Below, piece by piece: positions 17,082-25,709 of a stretch of DNA of 64,000 nucleotides (position 1 is its first letter; each line of letters begins with the position of its first letter). The notes under the pieces are model-generated. The model made no database searches. It was not told the DNA's origin and saw only the letters and a program-made list of their open reading frames with translations. The stretch is taken from positions 168,772-232,771 of the forward strand of contig JAEWRE010000039.1 of the NCBI GenBank assembly GCA_023460235.1. The letters are read 5' to 3'. Both the position numbers and the translations under genes were made by a program. This DNA comes from Bacillota bacterium (GTDB taxonomy: Bacteria > Bacillota > Clostridia > TANB77 > CAG-465).

Positions 17082-17971
17082 CTATATTCCTCCATTTTTA
17101 AATTCTTTTTCATAAGTAAAAATATCATAAAATGTGATATTATGTTTATATTTATTATCAATTTTCCAATTGCACTATTTACAATTACATTTCTGTATTC
17201 TTCATTTAAAAATACAAAAGAATGTATTATATATGCATTTATTATCATCAAAACATATATTACTATTTTTGATGATAGTAATTCTTCTTTTTCTTTTTCT
17301 TTTTGTATATTAGTTTTTACTAATATATTTGCATATTTATCTAATAATTTACTAAAATTGCTTCCATTTATATATGCATACTGTAATAATGTTATAAAAT
17401 TATTTATTATCTTAATATTAATTTTCCTTTTTAAATCTTCAAATGCATCATATACCCTAATTCCTTTTTCAATGGATAAATTAAATTTATGGATAAATAT
17501 ATTCAAGGGATAATCTGTTTCTATTTTTTTCATTGCTATAACGATATCATTTGTAGAATTTGTATAATTTTTCAGATATATGCAATACATTGGGAATACT
17601 TCTAATATTTTTTCTTTTTGTTTAACATATATTTTCTTAATTAAATTTATTGGGATAAAAAATGATATTATTGATAATATTAAAGATGTAGATATTATAT
17701 TGAAATAAATATATGATAGATAAAATGTTAATATTGAAATTAAAAAAGATAGAATTAATATAGATAAAATATTAAGAAAATTTTTACTAGAAATCTTTAG
17801 ATTTTTTAATTCAATTATATAATAGTTAATTTGACTTATAAATGATATTTTTTTTATTTTATCTTTTAATAAATTGTACATTATATTATTTTTTTTATTA
17901 TTAATTTTAAGTAATTTAAAAATTATATTTATAATGACAGCTATTATAATTAAATTAATTATTTGTTTCAT
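17078..17971 (-). CDS. TadB/TadC-like type II secretion F-domain membrane protein
   Basis: 297 residues. Hydrophobic segments lie at about 2-18, 65-85, 88-112, 225-245 and 268-288. The cytoplasmic region between (about 115-220) has the T2SF pattern, including FPMYCIYLKNYTNSTNDIVIAMKKI and a second half with YANILVKTNIQKEKEKEELLSSK. In Tad and type IV pilus systems this is the inner-membrane platform driven by the CpaF-type ATPase. Tad loci usually have two such proteins; only one is present. It overlaps the CpaF-like gene by 17 bases. Confidence 0.75.
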   Translation of the reverse strand: MKQIINLIIIAVIINIIFKLLKINNKKNNIMYNLLKDKIKKISFISQINYYIIELKNLKISSKNFLNILSILILSFLISILTFYLSYIYFNIISTSLILSIISFFIPINLIKKIYVKQKEKILEVFPMYCIYLKNYTNSTNDIVIAMKKIETDYPLNIFIHKFNLSIEKGIRVYDAFEDLKRKINIKIINNFITLLQYAYINGSNFSKLLDKYANILVKTNIQKEKEKEELLSSKIVIYVLMIINAYIIHSFVFLNEEYRNVIVNSAIGKLIININIISHFMIFLLMKKNLKMEEYR

Positions 17972-19166
17972 AACTATTTACCTTTCTTGTGTATATATTA
18001 TTGACATTAACACTTTGATTTTCAAATTGATATTCTAGTTTTACTATTTCAACTACTTTATATTCACTTAAATATATTATAAAATCTATACTTTTTGAAA
18101 GTATTTGTTTAATAAATTCTTCTTTATATTGTTGATTCTTTTCATCTCTTTTAAATAATAATACTAATCTGTCAATTGTATTTTTTGCAGAATCTGAATG
18201 TACTGTTGAGAGTCCCATATGACCTGTAGATATAGCATCAAAAAATACTGTTGTTTCAGTACCTTTTAATTCACCAACTATTATTACATCATTGGACATA
18301 ACAAGACTATTTTTCATTAGTCTTTGTAATGTTATCTTGGCAGAATCTTCTCTATTTTCTATTACTTCTCTTTGAATAATGTTTTTATTATCAATAAATA
18401 ATTCTGTTGTTTCTTCATTAATTGTTATTGGACAATTATCAGGTATTTTTCTTATTATGCCTCTAAGCAAAGTGGTTTTTCCACTACCACCCTTACCAGA
18501 AATTATTATATTACATTTTGATAATATTGCATTAAGTATCAGTTTATATGATATTTCATCTAACATATCCTCTTGAATAAATAATCTTTCAAGAGATGTA
18601 TCAAGACTATTTCTGTGAATTCTAATTACAATATTCGGAGAGATAGAATTTACTGGAGAAATACCAGCTTCAATTCTTAATTTATATTTTTTATCACTAA
18701 TTATAACCATAGGTACATCAAAATTTATATTAGAATTGTTTTTTTGAATACAATATCTTATATATTGTTCAAACTCCATTTCACTATTAAATTCTTCATC
18801 TACTTTCTCCCATATTCCTATTCTTTTTACATATATTTTATTATACTTAATAGCCCTTATATCTGTAACAGTTGTATCATCAATAAATTTTTGAAGAATA
18901 TCATATCCAAACATCTTATTTATTAATAGATTATTTATCTCTATTATTTCTTTTTCATCTAATAAACCATATTTATTATATAAAAATTCATTTATCTTTA
19001 TAGTAATTTCTTCTTTTCTCTCCTCTTGCAGCAATTCTAAACAATCCTTTATAAGATAGTCCTGTATTTCTTTTATGCCAAAATTGTCAGTTATTTTATT
19101 TTTAGTTATTTTGTTCTCATTAAAATAATTACTTGAGTCATCTTTATTAAAAACATTAATAATCAT
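17955..19166 (-). CDS. CpaF/TadA-like secretion ATPase
   Basis: 403 residues with the type II/IV secretion ATPase domain from about 75. Walker A is GKGGSGKT at 224-231. The Asp-box-like region is ITINEETTELFI (about 247-258). Walker B is VIIVGELKG (295-302). The His-box is GHMGLSTVHS (315-324). All catalytic motifs are intact. CpaF powers Flp pilus assembly; VirB11 relatives power type IV secretion. It overlaps both neighbours, so stoichiometric coupling with the CpaE-like and TadB/C-like proteins is likely. Confidence 0.88.
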   Translation of the reverse strand: MIINVFNKDDSSNYFNENKITKNKITDNFGIKEIQDYLIKDCLELLQEERKEEITIKINEFLYNKYGLLDEKEIIEINNLLINKMFGYDILQKFIDDTTVTDIRAIKYNKIYVKRIGIWEKVDEEFNSEMEFEQYIRYCIQKNNSNINFDVPMVIISDKKYKLRIEAGISPVNSISPNIVIRIHRNSLDTSLERLFIQEDMLDEISYKLILNAILSKCNIIISGKGGSGKTTLLRGIIRKIPDNCPITINEETTELFIDNKNIIQREVIENREDSAKITLQRLMKNSLVMSNDVIIVGELKGTETTVFFDAISTGHMGLSTVHSDSAKNTIDRLVLLFKRDEKNQQYKEEFIKQILSKSIDFIIYLSEYKVVEIVKLEYQFENQSVNVNNIYTRKVNSYETNN

Positions 19167-20391
19167 TTAAAACCTCTCTTTTTTTAAAAATATTCCCAAT
19201 TAAATTGTTTTTCAATGCTTTATTTTGTTTTTTTATTATACCTATACTTTCATAAATATTATCTGTATTAAATGGAATATCTATATTGTTTAATGCTCCA
19301 TTAATAAAGCCCTCAACATTAATATCATAACCTATAACAGATAATATCTCATATTCTCTAAACAAGGATTCTATTTGAATTTTATCAAGTGAATTTTTTT
19401 GATTTTTATTAATTATAATTTTTATATTACTTTTTGGTATGTTCCAAGCTTTATCCATTAAGTCGAGATATTTAATAGCTTGTCTTATACTAATATAATT
19501 TGGATTAACTATAAAAAATATATCAGTTGAAATTTCTAATGTGTATTTTACGACATCTAAAAAAGGTGTAGAAGGAAGATCTATTAAGATAAAATCATTT
19601 TTTTCTAGAAAATAAGAATAAATTTTTTGATAATAATAACTTGATAATTTATTTTGACAATCATATAAACTAATATTACTCATTAAATATATTAATTTTT
19701 TATCTATTTGACTTGTTTTTGTATATTTATTTAAATTATTTACTATATCTAAATTTTTATCAATGTCCTCTATAATATTAGTTAAGCCATTAAGATTACT
19801 ATCAATATTGCTAATAATATCTAAACAAGGATTTTGCAAATCCATATCAATTAAACTAGTTCGTAAATTAAAATCATTAGAAATCTTTTTTGCAAGTAAA
19901 TTCGAAACAAACGATTTTCCAGAGCCACTTGTACCAAAAATTGAAATTATTTTTTTAGTTATTATTTGATTTATATTTTCTTGTAATTGATAATTATTTT
20001 GATTTTTTTCATTTTTTTGAATCTTATATATAATATCTTTTCCATTCTCAATTATTTCTTTAATTTGATCTATACTAACAGATTCACCTTCAATGATATT
20101 AAATATTTCATTAGAAAATAAAAATTCTTTATAGCTCGTATCCAAAGATTTTACTATATATATAACTCTTACATTTTCATTTGCTATTCTTATTTGTTTT
20201 GCATAAAGCCTATTATCTAAATTTCCTTGCAAATCTTCTCTAGTAATGAGAATAAATTCCTCTTTATTTCTACTTAAGAATTCTATTACTCCTTCTTTAT
20301 ACGTTATATCATGTATATATAACTCATTCGGATATATTTTTTCTAATTCTTCTTTTATATTCTTATTATCTAAAGCAACTAGTATTTTCAT
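19156..20391 (-). CDS. CpaE/TadZ-like ATPase (MinD/ParA superfamily)
   Basis: 411 residues. A receiver-like N-terminal domain (about 1-120) is followed by a MinD-type ATPase. Its P-loop is GTSGSGKS at 153-160, then LIDMDLQNPCLD (about 185-195) as switch I, and FILIDLPSTPFLD (about 255-267) as Walker B. This domain order is that of CpaE/TadZ, which positions Tad machinery at the cell pole. The signature Lys of the deviant KGG Walker motif is absent. It overlaps the VirB4-like gene start region by four bases. Confidence 0.75.
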   Translation of the reverse strand: MKILVALDNKNIKEELEKIYPNELYIHDITYKEGVIEFLSRNKEEFILITREDLQGNLDNRLYAKQIRIANENVRVIYIVKSLDTSYKEFLFSNEIFNIIEGESVSIDQIKEIIENGKDIIYKIQKNEKNQNNYQLQENINQIITKKIISIFGTSGSGKSFVSNLLAKKISNDFNLRTSLIDMDLQNPCLDIISNIDSNLNGLTNIIEDIDKNLDIVNNLNKYTKTSQIDKKLIYLMSNISLYDCQNKLSSYYYQKIYSYFLEKNDFILIDLPSTPFLDVVKYTLEISTDIFFIVNPNYISIRQAIKYLDLMDKAWNIPKSNIKIIINKNQKNSLDKIQIESLFREYEILSVIGYDINVEGFINGALNNIDIPFNTDNIYESIGIIKKQNKALKNNLIGNIFKKREVLNDY

Positions 20392-22166
20392 TTATTACCT
20401 CCCTCTATTAGTTTCCTCTCATAATCACTAGCTTGTACATTTATATTTACTATATTATTTTTAAAGATAATTTTACATTGACCTTTTGTTAATCTAGCTA
20501 TATCATCTATAGTACTAGAAGACATATCGCTTAAGTTATTTAAAACTGCTGTATCAGAATAATTAGTTTTAAAGAAAATTTTAAAGCCACTATTATTTAA
20601 TATTCCCTTTCCATATAATCCAGATTTGTATGAAAAGAAATCTGATATATCTTGCGTAATGGTTATAATTCCAGCATTTTTCTTTCTTATTGACTTAAAC
20701 AAAGATAATATTTTTTCTTCCATACTTATTTTATTTGAAATAAATTTCCATATTTCATCTATATAAATAAGAACTTTTTCATGATTCTTCAATATGCCAT
20801 TATTTCTTAATCTTAAATCTATAATATCGAATAAAAAACTTGATATTATATTAATTGAATTTTGATCTAAACAAGATAAATCGAAAACTATTATACTTGA
20901 ATTAAAATCAATATTAGTATGTTTTGAAAAAATGGGATATTTATTTAATATTTCATTTGTTATCTTTATTTTTAAATTACTATTTTTTATTTCTTTGATA
21001 AAATCAATAAATGTTGGAAATTGAGTACTATCCTTAATTTTTTTATTTATATAAATTTTATTTTCTTCTGAAACTTGATAAAGTGACTCAACATCAGTTA
21101 TACTAAATAAACTGTATGTACTTAATATCGTTTCATAAATTTGATTTATTTCACTTTCTTCAGTTATATCACATATATTACAAATAAAATTAGAAATATT
21201 TTTTGATTTTAAATTAATTGTATTTTCGGCATATATATTAACATGCATTTCTGTTATATCAAATATATTTATATATTTATTCTCATTACAGCTAGAGAAG
21301 CTAATTACATCATGTTTTATATCAGAAAAAATATATGAATATTCACCTTCTGGGTCAAAAATATACTGCTTAATACCTTTAAAAAAATTTCTTACTATAA
21401 GTAGTTTTACAAGAAATGATTTTCCAGAACCACTACTACCAAAAATACAAGTATTAGAATTCATATAGCTATTGCTAAATATATCTATGCAACAAATACT
21501 ATTTGTTTTCTCACAATTACCAAAAATAATGCCTTTTTCATCTATAACATTAAGCTCATAAAAAGGAAATGTTGCACTTATAGCTGTTGTTGTAAAGTTT
21601 CTATATACATTTTTTATTATATTATTTTCTGAATTTATTAGGGGTAAAGTTAGTAAATAAGAATCTAAATGTCTAAAATTTGCTATATTGGATATAAATT
21701 GTTTAGAATAAAGTTTGCTTTGAATGGATTTTATTTTTGATAATAGATTATTTTTATCTTTATCAAATACTGTTATAATTATTGTTATTAAAAATATTTC
21801 TTCATTATTTATTTGTATTTCTCTTCTTAATTCTTTTGAATCATCTTTTACTTTTTTTATTATATCAATATCAATTTGATTTTTGTTTATAGTGCTAATT
21901 TCCGTGTCAGTAAGTGTTATATAATGAGTTAATTCTTTTAATACAGAATATGTGTCTATTTTTCTAGTATATATTGACATATCATATTCTATGTCTTTTG
22001 GTAAACTTTCAGTTATATCAAATGCAGATATATATTTGGGATAATCATATATTATGATACTAGATGAAAAAATATTATCTAGTTTTATATAATTAAATTT
22101 TGTGTTATCTATATATGAAGGAAAAAGATTTTTAATACTATGTTTTTCATTTTCAAATATTTCCAT
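20388..22166 (-). CDS. VirB4/TraE-like conjugation-type ATPase
   Basis: 592 residues. An N-terminal VirB4-like domain is followed by Walker A GSSGSGKS at 243-250 and the family motif FDPEGEYSYIF (about 270). Walker B is VLIYIDEIWKFI (about 455-467). The C-terminal motif ITQDISDFF is also typical. VirB4 ATPases energise type IV secretion and conjugation, and normally do not occur with Tad proteins outside conjugative elements. No relaxase or coupling protein is present here. The gene begins 12 bases after its small partner and overlaps the CpaE-like gene. Confidence 0.85.
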   Translation of the reverse strand: MEIFENEKHSIKNLFPSYIDNTKFNYIKLDNIFSSSIIIYDYPKYISAFDITESLPKDIEYDMSIYTRKIDTYSVLKELTHYITLTDTEISTINKNQIDIDIIKKVKDDSKELRREIQINNEEIFLITIIITVFDKDKNNLLSKIKSIQSKLYSKQFISNIANFRHLDSYLLTLPLINSENNIIKNVYRNFTTTAISATFPFYELNVIDEKGIIFGNCEKTNSICCIDIFSNSYMNSNTCIFGSSGSGKSFLVKLLIVRNFFKGIKQYIFDPEGEYSYIFSDIKHDVISFSSCNENKYINIFDITEMHVNIYAENTINLKSKNISNFICNICDITEESEINQIYETILSTYSLFSITDVESLYQVSEENKIYINKKIKDSTQFPTFIDFIKEIKNSNLKIKITNEILNKYPIFSKHTNIDFNSSIIVFDLSCLDQNSINIISSFLFDIIDLRLRNNGILKNHEKVLIYIDEIWKFISNKISMEEKILSLFKSIRKKNAGIITITQDISDFFSYKSGLYGKGILNNSGFKIFFKTNYSDTAVLNNLSDMSSSTIDDIARLTKGQCKIIFKNNIVNINVQASDYERKLIEGGNK

Positions 22167-22178
22167 AATACATTCCCT

Positions 22179-22691
22179 CTATTTATTAATACATTCATAT
22201 AGAATAAGCATAATATTGTCCTTACCTTCAATTCTTGAAATATCACAACCTATATTATTTAATCTAACCATCAAATTATCAATATCATTTATTTTTATAT
22301 TATCTTGATCTCTTATTGCTATAACAATATAAAATTTTCCACAATATAAATTTTCTTTAATAAGTTTTTCTTTTAACTTATCTTTATATTCTTGTATTAC
22401 ATTATCACTTGTAGTCTCTTTTACATTATTACACGAATTTTCTATATATGCATCAATATCAAATTTTTTCTTTCTATATATTATTTGATATTCAATATTA
22501 AATTCTTTTAAAAATTGTTTATAAACCTCCATTATATCATTTTTTATTTGATCATTTATATTTAAAATGTTTATGGGTAATACTTTATATAAATACACAT
22601 TTTTTACAACTTTATTTATCTTAATTTTTATACATTCATCAGTAATACATGATATATTATATAAGTCATTTATATTTTTATATTTGTTTAT
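22179..22691 (-). CDS. small conjugation-type partner of the VirB4-like ATPase, possible AUA start
   Basis: About 170 residues if read from an ATA at 22691-22689, which stands nine bases after AAGGAG (22706-22701). The first conventional start in frame is a GTG at 22598 with no ribosome binding site, and it would remove about 31 residues. Those residues fit the pattern of proteins encoded just before VirB4-like ATPases in Gram-positive conjugative elements, as does the later FLKEFNIEYQIIYRKKKFDID and GKFYIVIAI. It is the first gene of the secretion-like operon. No membrane helix is evident. Confidence 0.55.
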   Translation of the reverse strand: MNKYKNINDLYNISCITDECIKIKINKVVKNVYLYKVLPINILNINDQIKNDIMEVYKQFLKEFNIEYQIIYRKKKFDIDAYIENSCNNVKETTSDNVIQEYKDKLKEKLIKENLYCGKFYIVIAIRDQDNIKINDIDNLMVRLNNIGCDISRIEGKDNIMLILYECINK

Positions 22692-22918
22692 ATTATCACA
22701 CTCCTTGGATTTTTATTTAATTACATGGGATTTTTTTTGAATAAAAGAAAAGAAATAGTTCATTTTTGAAATAAATATGTCATATATGATAACATGATTT
22801 TATATTTTTGTCAACACTTTTTTAAAAATTTAATATTATATACTTTTTATAAAATAATATATCACAATATATTTATAGGCGCATATAATTATTATATAAG
22901 AAAAGGAGATGTATTTTT
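22692..22918. promoter_or_regulatory. shared promoter region of two divergent operons
   Basis: About 225 gene-free AT-rich bases between the secretion-like operon (leftward) and the three-gene operon (rightward). A CATATAAT element at about 22882-22889 lies shortly upstream of the rightward start, resembling the -10 region of mother-cell sporulation promoters as well as sigma-A. No -35 match is convincing. Confidence 0.35.
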
Positions 22919-23095
22919 ATGAATAATGATAATCAAAATGGGATGAATTCAACACTAAATTCAAAACTTACTGAGCTACTATCTACAATTGACCAAAGTA
23001 AAATTGAGCAGGTATCAAGAATGGTTCAAAATATGTCAGGTGATGATTTAAATAATTTGGTTGGTATGCTTAGCAAAAATCAAAATAAAAAATAA
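22919..23095 (+). CDS. 58-residue hydrophilic protein, first gene of a three-gene operon
   Basis: ATG at 22919 follows AAGGAGATG. The product is helical and Asn/Gln/Ser-rich (LTELLSTIDQSKIEQVSRM, then GDDLNNLVGMLSKNQ). The stop and the next gene's ATG overlap by one base. No known family is recognised. Its Asn/Gln-rich style is shared with the next gene, suggesting the products work together. Confidence 0.6.
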   Translation: MNNDNQNGMNSTLNSKLTELLSTIDQSKIEQVSRMVQNMSGDDLNNLVGMLSKNQNKK

Positions 23096-23643
23096 TGGAA
23101 CAAGATAATTTAAATAAAGCAGTAAATGAAGGATTACCTTCTGATAATGCTGCTGATTTATACAGTCTTATTCAAAGTATACAATCAAAATTAAATAAAG
23201 AAAATATTAATGACAATAATATTTCTAATAATGATTCCAACAATACATATAAAGAAATTAATGATACACAAAAAAACAATTCAAATAATAATAATCAACA
23301 AAATAATAATTCAAACCAGATAAATTTTGCAAATATAGCTTCATTATTACAAAATGTTGATTTAGGATCAATATTAGGGTCTTTTAACGGTAAGTCGCAA
23401 AACCAATCTGATTCTTCATCTTCAGGATTTAATTTTGGAAATTTCGACGAATCTACCATTAATAGAATACAAAAAATAATATCATCAATGAATCAAAAAG
23501 ATCCAAAACGTGATTTATTATTGTCATTGAAACCATTTTTGAGAAAATCAAGACAAGACAAAATAGGTGAATATGTAACAATGCTAACTGTTGCTAATGC
23601 TATTGGAATATTTGATAGAAAAGGTAGTGATGAAAATGTTTAG
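23095..23643 (+). CDS. Asn-rich protein with conserved C-terminal helical motif
   Basis: 182 residues. The N-terminal two thirds are low complexity, dominated by Asn, Ser and Gln (about residues 38-78). The C-terminal ~60 residues hold a compact conserved-looking motif, DPKRDLLLSLKPFLRKSRQ followed by KIGEYVTMLTVANAIGIF (about 138-175). I recall this motif from unnamed Clostridial proteins but cannot assign a function. Translationally coupled at both ends. Confidence 0.6.
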   Translation: MEQDNLNKAVNEGLPSDNAADLYSLIQSIQSKLNKENINDNNISNNDSNNTYKEINDTQKNNSNNNNQQNNNSNQINFANIASLLQNVDLGSILGSFNGKSQNQSDSSSSGFNFGNFDESTINRIQKIISSMNQKDPKRDLLLSLKPFLRKSRQDKIGEYVTMLTVANAIGIFDRKGSDENV

Positions 23644-24061
23644 ACAGGATTTATTTTATCCAAATTTTTATAGATATGGTTATAGAAATAATATGTCTTA
23701 TCCACAAGGCACTACCTTTAATACAAGCAATAATAATGTAACTTCTGTTCCGGATACTAGTAATAATAATGTCGAATTAATAGATGAATTAAAAAAAGAT
23801 GAAACAGATACTATTGATGATACAACAAGATTTGACAAACAAGAAAAAAATGAAAAAAAATCTGGATTTAGACTTGGACCTATAGATTTCAGTGATGACA
23901 GAATATCTTTATTCGGGTTTTCGCTCGCTATTGACGATATAATATTGGCAGTTCTAATATTCTTCCTTTTTGTAGAATCAGACTGTGATTATACATTAAT
24001 AATTGTACTCGGACTAATGCTATTTAATATATCACTTAGCTCATTTAATATATTTGGTTAA
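23630..24061 (+). CDS. small protein with C-terminal membrane hairpin
   Basis: 143 residues from the ATG at 23630 (start MKMFRQDLF), chosen because AAAGGT precedes it. It overlaps the previous gene by 14 bases. The N-terminal ~75 residues are polar and Asn/Tyr-rich (YPNFYRYGYRNNM). The C-terminus has two hydrophobic helices (about 98-113 and 117-135) with an unusual ESDCDYT turn. This layout resembles small spore-coat or membrane-associated proteins, but no family is recognised. Confidence 0.6.
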   Translation: MKMFRQDLFYPNFYRYGYRNNMSYPQGTTFNTSNNNVTSVPDTSNNNVELIDELKKDETDTIDDTTRFDKQEKNEKKSGFRLGPIDFSDDRISLFGFSLAIDDIILAVLIFFLFVESDCDYTLIIVLGLMLFNISLSSFNIFG

Positions 24062-24196
24062 TTCACCTTTCATATAATATTTTACAAGTAATTCATCTAT
24101 TTTCACACTAGTATCATATATATTTTTATACTCTTCATTATTCAAAATTTGGCTTTCTAATTTACTTTTTAACTTATTTATATCATTTATTAACAT
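24041..24196 (-). CDS. Spo0E-like small protein
   Basis: 51 residues from the ATG at 24196, which follows AAAGGAGG. It has two helices, with LKSKLESQIL in the first and TSVKIDELLVKYYM in the second. The latter resembles the SQELDxLIxxY motif of Spo0E-type phosphatases, which dephosphorylate Spo0A~P. The Gln is replaced, so this is a probable rather than certain member. A Spo0A-box match lies about 85 bases upstream. It converges on and overlaps the end of the neighbouring operon by 21 bases. Confidence 0.5.
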   Translation of the reverse strand: MLINDINKLKSKLESQILNNEEYKNIYDTSVKIDELLVKYYMKGELTKYIK

Positions 24197-24279
24197 AGAC
24201 AGGCCTCCTTTTTCTACATAATTTATACCATTTCTACTTTGTAAAGTCAATATTTGTTGTCAAAAAATCGGTCGCAAGT

Positions 24280-24286
24280 TTCGACA
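24280..24286 (-). promoter_or_regulatory. Spo0A-box match upstream of the Spo0E-like gene
   Basis: TGTCGAA on the minus strand, in the extended context TTTTTGTCGAAAC, which matches the Spo0A binding consensus. It is placed to affect the Spo0E-like gene. A seven-base match can arise by chance. Confidence 0.4.
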
Positions 24287-24378
24287 AAAAACATCTATAC
24301 ATAGTTGATTTCAAGCCTTTTGATATATTATGATTATATGCAAATAATAGATTTGTATTCATAATATTTTATATAAAA

Positions 24379-24407
24379 ATGTGCTAAGCTATAAAAACTT
24401 AACACAT
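24379..24407 (-). terminator. terminator of the M16 peptidase operon
   Basis: ATGTGCTAAG pairs with CTTAACACAT (one mismatch), with a T-run on the minus strand. Confidence 0.6.
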
Positions 24408-24413
24408 CATTTT

Positions 24414-25709
24414 TTATTTATTTTTTACTATAGATATAACCTTATATTTATCATCTAAATTTTTAAGAAATTTCTTTATATCATCCTTTGATATTGATTC
24501 AATGAAATTAACATCATAATATAAATCAGTATTATCTATAATACTATCAATTATTCTTCTATAACTAATATTCAAATTTTCACTATCCAAAATATTTTCT
24601 GCTATCATTTTCTTTTTTATTATTTCAAATTCAGTATCATTAATATCTTCAATTTTAATTTTTTCAACATAATTTGATATATTATCTTTAACCGCAGCCA
24701 TATCATTACTACTTGCAGAAATTATAACATGTGCAAATGTATTACTTCCCTCGTAGCTAAAACTTACCGGTTCAAATAAAAGTCCAAGATTATATTGCTC
24801 TTCAAAAAAATCAGTTAATCTTGAAAAATATAATTCCGATATGAATTCACATATTACTTGTCGTTTTACAATCTCATTGCCACTAACTGCATCTAACTTA
24901 TATCCAATACAGATTTGTGACATATATACATCCATATCTTTTTCTATATTTTTTTGATTGATATCTCTACTTTCTGATTCAAGAAACTTATTAATTTCAA
25001 TATTTTTGCCTTCATCATAATCTTTTTCATATAACTTCATATTTTCTTCAATTAAATTTATTGTATTTTCTTCATCAACATCTCCTACAATTACAATAAA
25101 CATATTGTTTGGATTATAAAATGTGTTATAACAAGTATATAATATATCTTTATTAATTTCTTGAATAGATTCCACCGTCCCAGCTACATCTATTCTTACT
25201 GGATGATTTATATACATTGATTTTAGTGCATTAAAATAACATATAAAATTTGGGTCATCATCATACATATTTATTTCTTGTGCAATTATTCCTTGTTCCT
25301 TATTTACATTTTCATCCGTGAAATACGGAGTTTTAACTAATTTTACAAGAAGTTTAATTGATTCTTCAAATTTTTCTATGGTTTCAAAATAATATACAGT
25401 TTGATCAAAACTTGTATATGCATTTGAGGAAACTCCAATTTTCGCAAATAAATCAAGTGCATTTGAATCCTCTTGTTCAAATAATTTGTGTTCTAAAAAA
25501 TGTGCCACACCATCTGGTACTTTGACTCTTTTACCAGTTGAAATATCTATAAAATCATTTATTATTGATCCATATTTTGTACCAAACATTCCTATTTTCT
25601 TATTATAGCCTTCCTTTTTGCAAATATAGATATCAAGGCCATTTTTAAGTTTAGTCTTATAAATTGTTTCGCTTAAATTTGAATTAGTATATTTATCAAA
25701 ATTACGCAT
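24414..25709 (-). CDS. ymfH: M16 family zinc peptidase, YmfH-like
   Basis: About 431 residues from the ATG at 25709 (start MRNFDKY), which overlaps no strong upstream start; in-frame GTG codons lie five codons earlier. The inverted zinc motif HFLEH is intact near the N-terminus (about residues 70-74), with the downstream Glu in ITAQEINMYDDD-like sequence. YmfH pairs with an inactive M16 partner, encoded directly upstream with overlapping ends. The pair's substrate is not firmly known. Confidence 0.85.
   Translation of the reverse strand: MRNFDKYTNSNLSETIYKTKLKNGLDIYICKKEGYNKKIGMFGTKYGSIINDFIDISTGKRVKVPDGVAHFLEHKLFEQEDSNALDLFAKIGVSSNAYTSFDQTVYYFETIEKFEESIKLLVKLVKTPYFTDENVNKEQGIIAQEINMYDDDPNFICYFNALKSMYINHPVRIDVAGTVESIQEINKDILYTCYNTFYNPNNMFIVIVGDVDEENTINLIEENMKLYEKDYDEGKNIEINKFLESESRDINQKNIEKDMDVYMSQICIGYKLDAVSGNEIVKRQVICEFISELYFSRLTDFFEEQYNLGLLFEPVSFSYEGSNTFAHVIISASSNDMAAVKDNISNYVEKIKIEDINDTEFEIIKKKMIAENILDSENLNISYRRIIDSIIDNTDLYYDVNFIESISKDDIKKFLKNLDDKYKVISIVKNK

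Noticed and set aside
16352..22691. A standard Tad pilus or a conjugative element
   Set aside because: Prepilin peptidase, pilins and CpaB are absent for the first; relaxase, coupling protein and cell-wall hydrolase are absent for the second.
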